Below, piece by piece: positions 1-12,517 of a DNA stretch of 49,315 nt. Made by a program: the position numbers and the translations under genes. Position 1 is the first letter of the stretch, and each line of letters opens with the position of its first letter. The stretch is from Smittium mucronatum (lineage: Eukaryota > Kickxellomycota > Harpellomycetes > Harpellales > Legeriomycetaceae): assembly GCA_001953115.1 (NCBI GenBank), contig LSSL01007722.1, forward strand, positions 1 through 49,315, in the 5' to 3' direction. Under the pieces are notes generated by a model, which was given only the letters and a program-made list of their open reading frames with translations, had not been told where the DNA came from and did no database searches.

Positions 1-3000
1 ATTCACACTCACAGAAAAAAGAGAAAAAAATAACTTGATTTATTAATTTCAACGTATTTCAATGTCATATTTTAACCCCCCCAGGGAAGATGATACAGAA
101 AATTGAATCCACTTTATCCTCAATGATATCATTAGGCTAAAATTATTTACATTTCATTAGATAAATCAAGAAGCTACTCCAATTTGAACATTCGGTTTAT
201 GTAAATATTAGTGGAACATAAATTTGGGCTCGGAGAGAGTTAAATTTGCAATCCTACCGCTTTTTTAAATGATTTATTTCTAATTTAGGCTGTAATTTTA
301 TTTTAGTTATAAAAAAACATATTTAACTTTTATTGTTGAAAATTTATATTTTTTTTAGTTTTTTTAAACTCTTCCTAACCAAAGTGTGTGGTTATTATTT
401 ATTTTTTACAATCTGCGATCCAATAAAAAGTTTTTTTTAATATGACAAGGATTTAATCGGTGAGTCATAAATTTTTTTTGTTAAAAATACTAAAAGAGGT
501 TGAAAATCACCCAGAATCTAAATTTTGTATTTTAAATTTAATCTTATTATTTTCAAATTTTATTTGATGAAATACCAAACACAAAAAGGGTATTATTTTA
601 ATAATATCTATTAAAATCGATAGTGATATCAAAATTACATATTAAATAAAATTGATGTAAAAATCCCAAAAACATATAATATATATATATGTGTATATAT
701 TACGAGTATACTAGACTTTTTTTTAACGGATTTAATCTAAATTTAATTTATACTATATTTTAGAATTAATTATTGGAGAAAAAAAAATTTTTTTCAACAC
801 GCAAAAAAAGAAATTTCTTCAATAAAACTAATATATTACCAGTAATAAAATGTATATCTACAATTAATTAAAACTATTGCAATATATTTAATATTAAAAT
901 ATATATAAGTTTTTTATTTTACTCAGAATTTATACCTTTTTATTGGAGATTTAATAAATATATAATCAGAAATATAATATATCTTTTAATATATAAAGCG
1001 ATTATTTTAAGTGATTTATACTTTTTCTATATATTTAACATTTTATCGGCCTTTATTTGTTTATTTTGCAAGTATTAAAATATTTAACTAAGTGTAATCT
1101 ATTTTCCGATACTAATAGGTAGGAAAATTAATTTGTGTATTTTGATTCCTACTACATTATATTAGCCAAATTAATTCTGTATTTCTATTTAATACACAAA
1201 TAATAGTTTTATATTTAATAAATTTTAACAAAAATTTGCCTGTTTTTTTTTAAAAAGTTTCAATTATATAATATAAATTTATAAAATATAATTTAACCTA
1301 CGAAAAAAGTTGACTAATATGACAGAAAAAGACCATAAATGCAAAATTAACATCAAAATATATAAAAATAATATTTAAAATATAATCATAAAATTAATTA
1401 TATATTGAAATATAATTTTTTTTGAATTTTTTTATATGATACTGTGGATCTAATATTAAAATTTATGTTAAGATAATATAGCTATTCGAAATTTAAAAAA
1501 TTCCTCGCATTAAAAAGCCGAAAATTTAAGCATAAATGAAAGAACTAATAAAATATTTACTTATTTATTTTGAACCATTTTAAGCCCTTTAACTAAAATC
1601 ATCACTAAATTTTACTTTCGAACCATAATTGTTTATTTAAAGCTTATATGAAATTACGATGCCACAACTAATCTATTTGAAATTAAAAAAAATAACATAA
1701 AATCATAAAAATTTTCCAATTTTTATTAAAAATGCAAAAAATATATATTTTGATATATAGATAAGATTTGAAAATTAAAATAAAATGAAAAGTCTGAATA
1801 TTCACATCTATGTAAAGAATAATAACCAAAAAAAAGCTTTAAAATATTTTTAATAAACTCATAAGCACTTTTATTAATTAAACCATGTTTTCAGAAAAAA
1901 AATTTCATTTTGATAATCGTCGGCCAAAAAATAAAGACCCTTTTTTTCTTAAAAAAAACTTTAGATTTGATAAAAACTGTTCCAAAAAAAAAAGTTAATA
2001 TTAAAATTTTCAGAAAAAAAAATTGAGTTAATTATTTCGTATTTAATTTTATTAGTTACTTATCTTTATTTTCTTTCTTATAAATTTTCATTTAGATAAT
2101 TAAGATACTTATTTAATTTTTTTATTTAAATATTTAACTGCAATAATTTATATTAAATTTTTATTATTACAACATTATCACTAATTTCTACGATATTTTA
2201 ACCTTTGTTAGCTTTAAAATGATTTATATTAATTCTTTCATGTTGAAACTTGAATTTTATTGAATTCTACTGAAAATTGTATTTTAATATTCTGATATTT
2301 ATCTTTTTTTAAATTTTAGAATTATATTCAATTTATCCTTTTTTTCGGTATAGTTTTATTTTATTTTTGAATATTGAGCTTTATATTATTAAGAAATTTT
2401 TTAAAATTTCAAAATTTTTGTTTTCAATACATCCTCATACATCGATAACTTCTGAGTACATATATGGAGCTCATTATTCAATAAAATTTTATATTAGCTT
2501 TAATATTAAATTATTTATATTTATTTTAATGCTATTAATCAAAATTTTATCTGAGAAACTAACAAAAATAGTCTGCAAATATTTAATTTTATAACCCTTT
2601 ATAAATAAAAACTATGAAATCGGGTTTTGTAAATTGTTATAAGCGATAATTTCCTTAATAAAAATATCTAAGTATACGATATTAATGAGATCATCAATCA
2701 AATAAATTCAGTTTTTTGTACAAAATTTATATATTTCAAAAATAAAAGATTTTCATAACATTTCAAAATACTCATTGTATGTGTGGTTTAAATATTAACT
2801 TTAATATAAATCTTTATCCCTATAAAATCCGATATAATAAGTAGCTTAAGACCATTTAATTATAATCTAAAAGTTTTTTGTATAAATATGGTCATGATAA
2901 ATAAAAATTCTTTCAAAGTATTAAAAATCTCATTAGAAAAATATATTTAAACTTATTTTTTGAATGCTAAAAATAATATAATATTCGGTTATTGGTGTAA

Positions 3001-4581
3001 AATGATCAATTTTTAGACCATATTAGTTCTGTATTATCATATATATAAAAAACTAAAGATATATTTGATATTTGTTTTTTTTACGAAAATTTATAATTAA
3101 AATTCAATTTTATTATTATTCAATTTTTTCTATTATAATAATGTTTTTTAATGAAATTGACGTCAAGTTATGTAAATAAAGAATATAAATTTATTTTTTT
3201 TATAAATTTGAGTAAAAATAATGAAATCATATTGTTTAATTTAATTAATTTTAGTATAAATACATCCAAACTGAAAGAATAAAAATAAGAAATAACTGAA
3301 ATATTTTAGTCTCAAAACTCATAGTTTTTTAAACCTCAAAAATATATTCTATTTTTTTTTTTTTAAATTCACGATATTTTTCATATAAAAATTTTCTTTT
3401 TCGTAAATATTTGATAAAATTAATGAAATTTTATAAATAACCCCAGAAATAAACAGATTATCTACTAACATTAGATTTAAAAAAGAATATACTTTGGTTT
3501 TTTTTGAAGAATAAAAACTAGTAAAAGAATATTTATTTATTTAATATGTTATTCTGTGTGTTTAAATTCAGATTTTGTGTAATAATTTTTTTTAATTTTT
3601 AAAAAATTATTATTTGGAAATATAATATAATATTATCGAAAAAATATATCGCTTTATTAATACTTTATATGAAACGTATATTTTTATTTTAAATTTAGTT
3701 AAAAATTAATCTTTTTTTAAAAAAATTGGGGGTTTTCTTTAGAAATTTTTCTCTCAAAAAAAAATCTGGATTTTATGAGACGAGATTACAACTTTCTTGA
3801 AATCTAGCATAAATTTTTTTCAAATTTTAAAAAAATTAAAATAGTTTTAAATCTTTAAAATAATAATGCTCGAAAAAATTTTGTATATTTTTATTCCAGT
3901 TTTTACAAACCTTTTTTTTACTCTTCATAAAAAAATCGAATATAATTCCTCAATACAAACCTAAATCATTTCTTCATATATATTTTTTTCTGTTTTTTTT
4001 TTTTGATAAGCTTTTAAAAAACTTCAATATGAATTTAATATAATAATTTCAATTTACATTCATCCCCTTTTTTATTTTTTGACATCGACGCTTCATCTTT
4101 TATTAAAACGTTTAAGTATAATTTAAAAAAACATTCTTTAAAATAAAACTTGGATATATATATAATTAAATACTAAATACTTGAATATTTTTATATATTC
4201 ATTAATATATCAAAAGAGTTTTTTTTTTATATATTAATTAAAAGATATCACATAATTTGAATTAATTATTCTCTATATTAGACTTCTTACTTTAAAAATA
4301 ATTTCTCAATTTGATATTTGTATTTTTTTTAAAGTACTTTTTATCCGAATTTAGCATATTTAACTTTTCATAAAAACATATTTTTCGGTTTGATTTTTAA
4401 TTTTGGAATAATTTGAAAAAAAAGAAGGATTAAATATGTTCTTTCTTTTCATCAAAAATTTTATTTTTAAAATTCAATTTAATGATTTATTTGAGCTTTT
4501 TTGAATAGAGAATTAATACATTTTTGCATTTAAATATATTTGAATATTAAAAGCCACAGAAAAAATTTAAAATGGTAGAGA
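1..4581. other. A/T-rich intergenic desert, no gene seen
   Basis: Very A/T-rich sequence with many homopolymer runs and short AT dinucleotide tracts (for example around 677-700). Open frames are short and consist almost only of F, I, K, L, N and Y codons, as chance predicts at this composition. The first ~260 bases are less biased and could be the edge of a relic, but no reading frame there is persuasive. I see no tRNA, rRNA or recognisable protein. Confidence 0.7.
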
Positions 4582-4593
4582 TGCGAATGATTT

Positions 4594-5224
4594 TTTTTTT
4601 TCGTATCACGGAATTATATTGTAAGATAACTTCATAGAAAAATTATACTAAAAAAATATAAAAAAAAGAAAAAGACGTATATAAAAGACCACTATCCTAA
4701 CTAAAATAAGCTCCTCTGTAGGACATCCAGCTGATTACCTACAGGATAAGAGTGCAATCTACAAACCGAAAGACCCCCCTGGAATTTCTTCAAGTAGGCT
4801 GGATGACTGAGGTTACGTGCAGTCAATAATTAAGCTCTTTTTCAACGAACAATAGTTCATTGAATCTACTGAGCTCCTAGTAAGAGCCTACTTCTAACAG
4901 GATTAATAAAATTAGAATACTACCCAAAAGTGGGTTTGATCGACATGGCTCTCCTACAAATAGCTGTTAAACGCTGAGATCCGTTTGACTGTCGAATGCT
5001 GGACTTGTGCATTAGACTATGTCTCAGCTGTGCTAAACGATCGGTTCCTCCTGTTTCGAGATGGTTCTTCTCTGGAATCGCTGTCCTCCAAATCACTGTG
5101 CGTTGTCTCCACTACTCCCAATCAAGAATAGTACAACTCTGTCTGAAATTTTAGCTTATTGTACTTCGAAAAGTACACTATTAAGCCCCTAAATCACGGC
5201 AAGATATTTCATTCTTAGGGGAGG
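4594..5224 (-). mobile_element. Full-length SINE-like retroposon, copy A
   Basis: The element is read on the minus strand. It starts at 5224 and ends in a poly(A) tract (poly-T on the plus strand, 4594-4601) preceded by a conserved 3' end near 4602-4636. It is flanked by a 12-base target-site duplication, TGCGAATGATTT at 4582-4593 and TGTGAATGATTT at 5225-5236, differing by one C/T. No long reading frame is present. Sequence shared with copies B and C runs through the whole body, but this copy is clearly more diverged. The 5' part folds into a CCCCTAA/TTAGGGG stem (5186-5192 with 5215-5221) and a six-pair GTACTT/AAGTAC hairpin with a TTCG loop on the element strand (5161-5176). The poly(A) tail and the duplication show movement by LINE-type target-primed reverse transcription, so a non-autonomous element, or the 3' part of a LINE, is most likely. 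Confidence 0.8.
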
Positions 5225-5236
5225 TGTGAATGATTT

Positions 5237-8200
5237 AAAATAATTTTTTTATATAAATATCTAGATCTAAATCAGAATTATAGTAATAAACTGTTTTTAA
5301 AAAAATAGGAAAAAAATTCGAATTTTTTTGTGTTTTGTTTAAAGTTATCAATTTTAAGGCTTCAAAAATAGCAGAAATTATTTATTGTTTCTTGGGAAAA
5401 TTATTCACTCTTTATCAAGTTAAAAATAAAATTTTGTTATAAAAAATTTAATATTAGAAATTCAAATAGTTAATTTTCTTGTAGGAAATATTCGCCAGAT
5501 ATATAATTTATAGCATCCTTAAAAATATTTATACAATATTTATATAATAATTTTTCTAAATAAAGCTGGGTAAAATTTAGTTTAAATAAATAAATAAAAA
5601 TTGAAAATTAATAATAATTAAATTCAAACAATTAATAATTTTTTGTTTTGTTTTTGTCAAAATTAAAAATTTCAAGTCACCAAAATTTTAATTTTCATAC
5701 TTTTATATATTGTGGGGTCTCACAAGTAAATTGATGGAGGTTATTTACTTTTTCAAATTTGGATTCGCAACTTTTTAGTTCAATTTTTTTATTCTTTGAA
5801 TCTATTTACTAACAATTTTAAATTAATTTTTAATTAGACACACTTGAACCAAATTAAATCCATTTATTTAGAATTAGTTTTTATTTATTTTTCATTTTAG
5901 CACACATTTTGAAAATTTAATTTTCTTTTTTTGACTTGATCATGTTTATTCCAAATTTGATTTAGAAAATGCGTATATGATTTTTTTTAACCCCTCCACC
6001 TTTTTTTATATTGATATTACGAGAAAAAAATTTCTTTAAATTTTATTAATATATTTTTGTAGTCTTCGCAGTAATTAAGAAAAAAATAAAAATAAATAAG
6101 ATTCATTATCTTCCCAATTCTGAATTTGAATTATAATATGAAACTTATTATTCTATAACCATAAAATATAGCTCAAAATTCAATCATTTAATCATTTTTA
6201 AACATAATAGCTCAATTCTGAAGATTTTATCTTAGTATCTATGATAAAATTTCAACTTTTTTTTCTTAAAAATATTTAAAAAATTAGAAAAAATATCGAA
6301 GTTATTTATATTATATTCTAACTCTTTGCTAAAAAATATAAAAGAAGATAATCGAATCAAATCGATTGAAAAGGATTTTATCAAATATACAAGTATCATA
6401 AATATGAAACCAATAATAAATATTGATAAATATAGCAAAAAATAAAATGGGTTCAATTTTATGGAAATTATAAAAAGCGCAATAAAAATAAACTGCGTCA
6501 ATTTAAGCCCCTCGAGGAAAAATGAAAACTTTTTTTTATCTTTCTTATAATAAAATTAGTATTATTAATTATTTTAACTGATAAAAAAATGTTTATACAT
6601 CAATAAACATTGAAAATATATCGGCCTTTATTAAAAAAAATAAAACCCAATTAGAGTAAAAATAAACTCGAGAGAATTTTAAATCAAACCCAAGAAGAAT
6701 AAATAAATTTAAACTATATATAATTTTTTTTTAAATAAATGGATAAATGACAATTTTCAAGAGTGATAAACTAAAAATAAAAATTAATTATCATTAATGT
6801 TAAATCATTGAAATTTTTTAAATTTATAGCCTAAATGATTTACCGGATTTAATATAAGTAAATCACTCATAATATATTAAGATATTATTTACCTCGATAG
6901 GATTCGGAAATATTGAACTTTTTAAGATTTAAAATAATAAAATCATTATTAGTATAATTTTAATGGTTTTTTGAAAATTTTGTAAAATTTTCCTATTTTA
7001 TTGAAGTCTGAGAAGCCGAGCGTATACCCAGTTTTTTAAAAAATATATTATATCATTTTAAATGGAAATTAAAAAAGCTTTTAAACAAAAAATGATATCG
7101 AATATTTTAGATTTTATTAGCTTCAAAATTCCTATCATTATCTAAAATAAAATAAAATAAAACTAAATTATATTCGTTTTTAGGTATAAAAATGAATATA
7201 TTGATAAAACAATTACTTTTTTTTTTTAGAGATCTAGCAGATGAATAAATTTAATTTAGAGTACGGAAAAACCCCCATTTTGAAAGACAAAAATTAGGAG
7301 AATTACTTAAAAGGAAAATTTTCGACTTACTGTAGAAAGATAATATATATTTTAAATATATACAAATACTCATAGCCTTTGTTTCTGTTTTCTACCAAGA
7401 AAATTTTTTAATCAAAAAACTTTGGCATTTATTTTTAAAAAGATGAAGACTAAGATTTAATAAAAAGAGGTAGCATATTAGAGATTATAAATTTAGGTTT
7501 TTAATGAAATTTAAGTATAATACAAACTTTTTAATTCTATAGTATGAAACTTAATTTTGATTTAACCCTAAATTCAACAAAAATTTAAATCACTTAATTC
7601 GAATTTTTCTGAATTTCTACAAGAAAAATCCGGTTAAAAATAAATATAAGTTTATTTTTTCTAGATAAATATATAATGGAATTTAGGTTTTTATTTACTC
7701 GTAATAAAACTCTATTAGATAATTCTAATAATTTTAGAAAAAAACCCCGTATAATATAAAATAATAAGTCGAAACAGCCTTTGTCTAAATAAAAGCCTTG
7801 AAATTTTGATAAAAATAAAGTTGTTGTCACAATTTTAAACTATAAAAGAGGATAAAAATAAATAGGTAAGAATTTTTTTCATCCTTGCATATTTTGAGAA
7901 TGGGGAGTAAATTTTAAAAATTTAAAATGTTAATATCCCGAAATATTTTAATTTAAAACAACAGATTTTTTTCAAAAATATCACAATATTATTTTAGAAT
8001 CGAAATATTTCGGGCCTGAATTTGTAAGTTATCCGACTTTCACATATTTTCTTATTCATTTTTTTTTTGTAAAAAATGATATAATAAATAATAAATATTG
8101 AATACAGTAATATCTTTAATCTATAAAATAAATTATATTTTTTTATGGGATCTGAGTTCAAAAAATTCGATATAGTCTATATAAAAATCATAAATTTACT

Positions 8201-9830
8201 GTTTGTATTTAAATATAAAATTAAACCATAAAAAAAATGAAAATTTTAACACAAATATTAAAATTTATATCTAATACAGATATTTTAAAGGTTTTTATAG
8301 GTGAATTTAGTTGAAAGTCGATAAAAAGTTAAAAAAATCAATTTAAAAAAAATTATTAAATGTGAAAAAAATACGAAATTCTCTTAACATAACTCCCCCC
8401 TGTTGCCTTAAAAGCTCTATAATAGAAGTTATTGGCTCATTTAATTAATTATAATTTTAATAATAATATACATAAGTTATTTCGATGCATTAATTTTTGA
8501 TTTTAGATGTGAAAATAATCATAGTTTCATTTTTTAGAATAATAACTGAAAATTGGTTCATTTCGTTACGGATGTGATTTCAATAAAATAAAAATTATCT
8601 GTGAAGGGGAAATATAAAATAAAATCTTAACCCTCTTAAGAGCCAAATGGTTTTAAATCTACCGAGTTTTATTTAATTACCAAGGCACTAGAAAGATATT
8701 TTGCTTGAGTTTTTTATTATCATATAAATTGATTTGGGGTGGGGAGGGGGGGGGGTGTTTAATTTTCATACCATTAAAAATGATTATAGATTATCTAATA
8801 ACCATTATTTTTTTTTTTAAAAAAAATCGTTTCTCCCTTTTTAAAACGAATTAAAATATAAAATTTACACCTCGAAATTGATAGATCTCTAATATTTGAT
8901 ATTTAACAACATCGAAAGTTACATATTCATTATCGCGATTATATTTTAGTTCAATTTATTTTCAGGATTAAAAGGAGTTTTTTTTTTTTTTTCGAAAAAT
9001 ACAATTTTTTATGTTTTCTATAGAAATGATTCTTAGGGATAACAGACCATCATTTTCAAAAATACTTATAGATAAATCTTATAAAAAAAATAAATTGGCC
9101 AATATTTGGATATTTTTAAAAACCGTGTTGGATTTATATTTTGACATTAAAGATTATTATTCGCTATATTTGTTGTTTTAAACGAGTAAAAAATGCGAAG
9201 GTGCAAATTATGGCTTTTATTAAAGAGGAAAATAGAAATTCTATAAGTAAATAGTCTGGAGTGCTTAAGAATCCACCATAATATAAACATGGTTTTTTTT
9301 TTTTTAACAATTTTTTTATTATGAGCGTTTTTTTGTTTTGGGGGTGACAGTTTTCTAATTTAAGATATTTTTTCCACTAGTTCAAAAAATTAACCAAGTT
9401 TATTGCCCAAATAAAAAAGGATATAATAAAAATTCAAAAATTCAAATTTGAAAAATATGAAAAGTTCTTATTCTTGAAATAATATATCAATTAATTGTAG
9501 ATTTATAGAAATAAAACAAAATAATTTCTCGAGGGTTTTTTCAAATTTAGCAATTAGCCTATATTTATTTTTTATTGAATTAATTTTTATTAAATTTATG
9601 GTGTAGTTTTAATTTTGATTTTACTACAAGAAAAAGAATTGAGATATGCAAAAGAAATCGCAAATCACCATTTATAAGACTGATAAACTTTATCCAACTT
9701 AATTTTTTTTTTTTTTTTTGAAAAATATAATTCTGACTCTTTTTTTTTCTACATAGAGATATTAATAGACGATTTTTTAACTAAAAATAACGGAGAGGTC
9801 TTTATTGAAATGCTTTTTTTGAGCTTTATA
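5237..9830. other. A/T-rich intergenic desert
   Basis: No gene is supported. Two minus-strand frames of 78-89 codons (near 6232-6501 and 7594-7830) are low-complexity F/I/K/L/N sequences without any domain signal and look like chance. The only conspicuous items are long A and T runs and the G-rich run at 8736-8755. Confidence 0.65.
8736..8755 (+). other. G-quadruplex-like G run
   Basis: Runs of four, four and ten G separated by single bases (T, then A). One strand can therefore supply four G-tracts with very short loops. This is striking in a neighbourhood with hardly any G. It may be biological, or a polymerase-slippage or assembly effect. Confidence 0.6.
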
Positions 9831-10379
9831 TGTATTCTATCTATAATCAAGAGTTTCACAGATGGAGCCTTAAATTGACCGAATCTATCTAACCATAGAA
9901 TTTAATGGGTAGTTTAACAAAGGCTTTCTAATCAGTTTTTAAAAAAACCCAGTTCGCATAATTTTTGCTAGTGTTAGTAAAAAGCTATCTATAATAAATA
10001 TGATCGTAACACGGATCGTTCTCGATCAATCTAGAATATACCTAAAAAGTGTTTAATTGATACTTTAACTCGAGGGGTTCACTTCAAAGAAACTTAATTT
10101 TTAAACGCTTTATAGTCTCTGGTTACTAGGTGTACACATAATATATTAAAAATATGAATATAATATCCATTTATGGATAAAAACTGGAACTATTTTATAG
10201 AAATTATAAATTTGAACGCAGTTTCTAATAACATAAAATTACCGTAACGCTTTAAAGTTTAATAAGTTTACATGAGCTTGTGGGAGAAGGGTGATTTTTC
10301 CACAACTGTGGAACGATTGACTATTTGTAAAACACCCTACGTATTTTTTCGTAAGATTTCTATTAAAATACTCGATATT

Positions 10380-11350
10380 CTATATAAAAAACATTTGAAG
10401 GTCTAAAAGGCGGAGGCATTTCGATTGATTAGTCATTCATATTCTCTCGGTTGCACCATATCTAGTGGCTATTCGCTCAAGGGTTAATGAGGATCCCTTA
10501 ACTCGATTTTTTTTAGAGAATTCGTTATTCACAGTATTCGGAATAGCTTTTTGAATTTTGGCTACAGATTGCATATTTATTTTTCCATTTTCCAAATCAG
10601 GAGCTTTTCAAAAATTATATAAAAGTGTGTATTTTCAAAACGAGTAACAAATTTGTCGTTGGTATTATACGTGAATGCTCTACTTTGGGAAATCGATAGA
10701 AAATAGAGCATTGGTGACATTTTATCATATTGACGTGTAAAAACAAGTGAAGAAAAAAGTTTACTTGATATAATTCGTTGAATAATAAATTATTCGTCAT
10801 TTATAAAGCAAAGCAGTGAGATCTAAAGTGGTTTATTGGAGTCAGAGAAGAAATGATGACTCAATCTGTTTACTGTCTAGGAACCAGACTGATAATTTTC
10901 AGCAAATAATAATTGGCGACAACATTTGAAAGCGCCCTTTTTTTTATAATTTCTAATTCACTGGTTGTGTTTTATCTAAGGTCATATGAGAGGTCACTAA
11001 CACAATATGAATCAATAATAGCAACAAAATCACAAAAAGAAGCATAGCTCCATTTTCTACCAACAATAACGACCTATTAAGCGGTTTATTAATTGTTTAT
11101 TAAGTAGGTTTTATTGAGATCCAGACTTTATTTCCAAATTGGGTTGATAGTTAAAAATACATTAGAAAAGCAACAGAACTATTTTAGAAATATAATAAGG
11201 CATCTATGTATGAACAGCTATAGTAAAAGGCTTTAATAAATTTCCATATAGCTGGATAGTCTGATTCAAATATACTACTCTCTATTGATAGCGAAATATG
11301 ATCATATTTAGCAGTTAATTTTGTAAAGTGAGTAAATCAAAGTAATCTCT
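10380..11350 (-). pseudogene. Decayed or intron-split coding-like block, unknown product
   Basis: On the minus strand, stop-poor stretches in shifting frames tile this interval. One runs from about 11345 to 11103 with only two internal TAA codons, one from 11073 to about 10875, one from about 10840 to 10617, and one of 56 codons from 10607 to 10440. Their composition is protein-like (for example LTLERIATRYGATERI and NTNDKFVTRFENTHFYIIFE) rather than the F/I/K/L noise of the deserts. Adjacent stretches differ by single-base frame shifts, which favours a broken gene. However, a 51 bp GT-AG intron with a CTGAC branch-like site can be drawn near 10873-10823, so an intron-containing live gene is not excluded. 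I recognise no family. Confidence 0.3.
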
Positions 11351-11608
11351 GATAAAAAAAAGCATCATTTCTTGTAAGAATTTTATGTACACTATAAAAA
11401 AGTCATAGGTAAATACATTAATGCATAATGCATCCCTAAATCTAATATTTTGACTTGAAAACGAACGTTCTGAATCAGAAATTAAACCAAAATCTATGGA
11501 TAATCAGGTGATATTTGGCACATAATCAGTTTTTTGGTGGTATCCAAAGTGGCAAATGGCCCTGAGCCACTGCATAAATGGAATGCCCACCAATTGGACA
11601 GCTTTAGC

Positions 11609-11646
11609 CTCCAAATAAGATATCGATATCGATATCTTATTTGGAG
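11609..11646. repeat. Perfect 38 bp palindrome
   Basis: The sequence reads identically on both strands for 38 bases with no spacer. The centre is overlapping GATATC/ATCGAT units and the arms are CTCCAAATAAG and its complement. With a two-base bulge the pairing extends four more bases on each side (TAGC/GCTA). It lies about 0.9 kb upstream of the DEF1 start, in otherwise non-repetitive DNA. Confidence 0.95.
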
Positions 11647-12517
11647 TAGCTAATGTGAAATAAAATCAAGGAATCTTAAATAGTATTCAACAACCAATAG
11701 CTATCCTATAAAGTAGATGGGGGTACCCAAATGGAACTGATGCATAAATGCTGGCGTGTTTTTGAAGGTAGCCTTATGGTTGAGCACGGATAAAATTTTA
11801 ATTCACAAAATGCAATTGGGTGTAATGTAATTAAAAAGACGTTACACATTTTGGTAATCAGATGCATTGTAAAGTGAATCACCCTATGAGGGCTATGGGT
11901 GCTTAGGGCTATTTTTCGAGGCTTGGAGGATTGCCCGTTCCTAATTGATCAGCGATTCAAGGATTTGCGTTTAATAAGGCCAATTGAATCGAAGTATTAG
12001 AGATCGTTTGCTGAAAGGTCACCAATCATTTTCAATTTTTGAAGCTGAGAGAGGCGTCTAGATTTATTTATGGGGACAACAATGAACAAATCCAGAGAAA
12101 GACCCAAAAATGGTGTTGATAGAGAAACTATGACATATCTTCGACAAAATAGGGGAATACAATCGGGAAATAGAAAGGAAAATTTTTTTCTAATCCCTAC
12201 CAGAATCAAACAAATTCATTCGCCAATGATCTATTCGATTTGGTAGATTTTATAGGTGGAAAAACGGAGCCCTCTCAATCGCTATTAGGCTACTTGGCCA
12301 AGAGGTTTTGCTGGCATTGTTTTGAAAGTCATTTATATGTTTCTTTTTCTCTCCAGTCTTTAAAGAATTCAATCAAATAGTTGTATCTCTTACAGTTTTT
12401 GTTTATTTTTTTTCTTTTACAATTCTGAATAGTTGGGCTTTAAAAATATTTGAGATTTTGTTGTAGCTCCACTCCCGCAAGGCAACAAGGTTTCTCCACA
12501 AATTTAAATATCATAAT

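Larger units (their letters stand above)
9830..12517. other. Complex block upstream of DEF1 (promoter plus relics)
   Basis: Base composition here is less A/T-biased than in the flanking deserts and closer to that of the genes. The last few hundred bases must hold the DEF1 promoter and 5' leader: T-rich tracts near 12398-12420, then a C/A-rich leader before the ATG at 12518. The rest holds the minus-strand coding-like fragments (9.9-11.4 kb) and the palindrome at 11609-11646. A plus-strand frame free of stops from about 12174 to 12391 has no start codon and no recognised domain. Confidence 0.5.

Noticed and set aside
11720..11955. Minus-strand open frame of about 78 codons next to the palindrome
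   Set aside because: Rich in His/Thr/Ser/Pro without any motif, and the plus strand is about as open. Probably chance in a more balanced-composition block.
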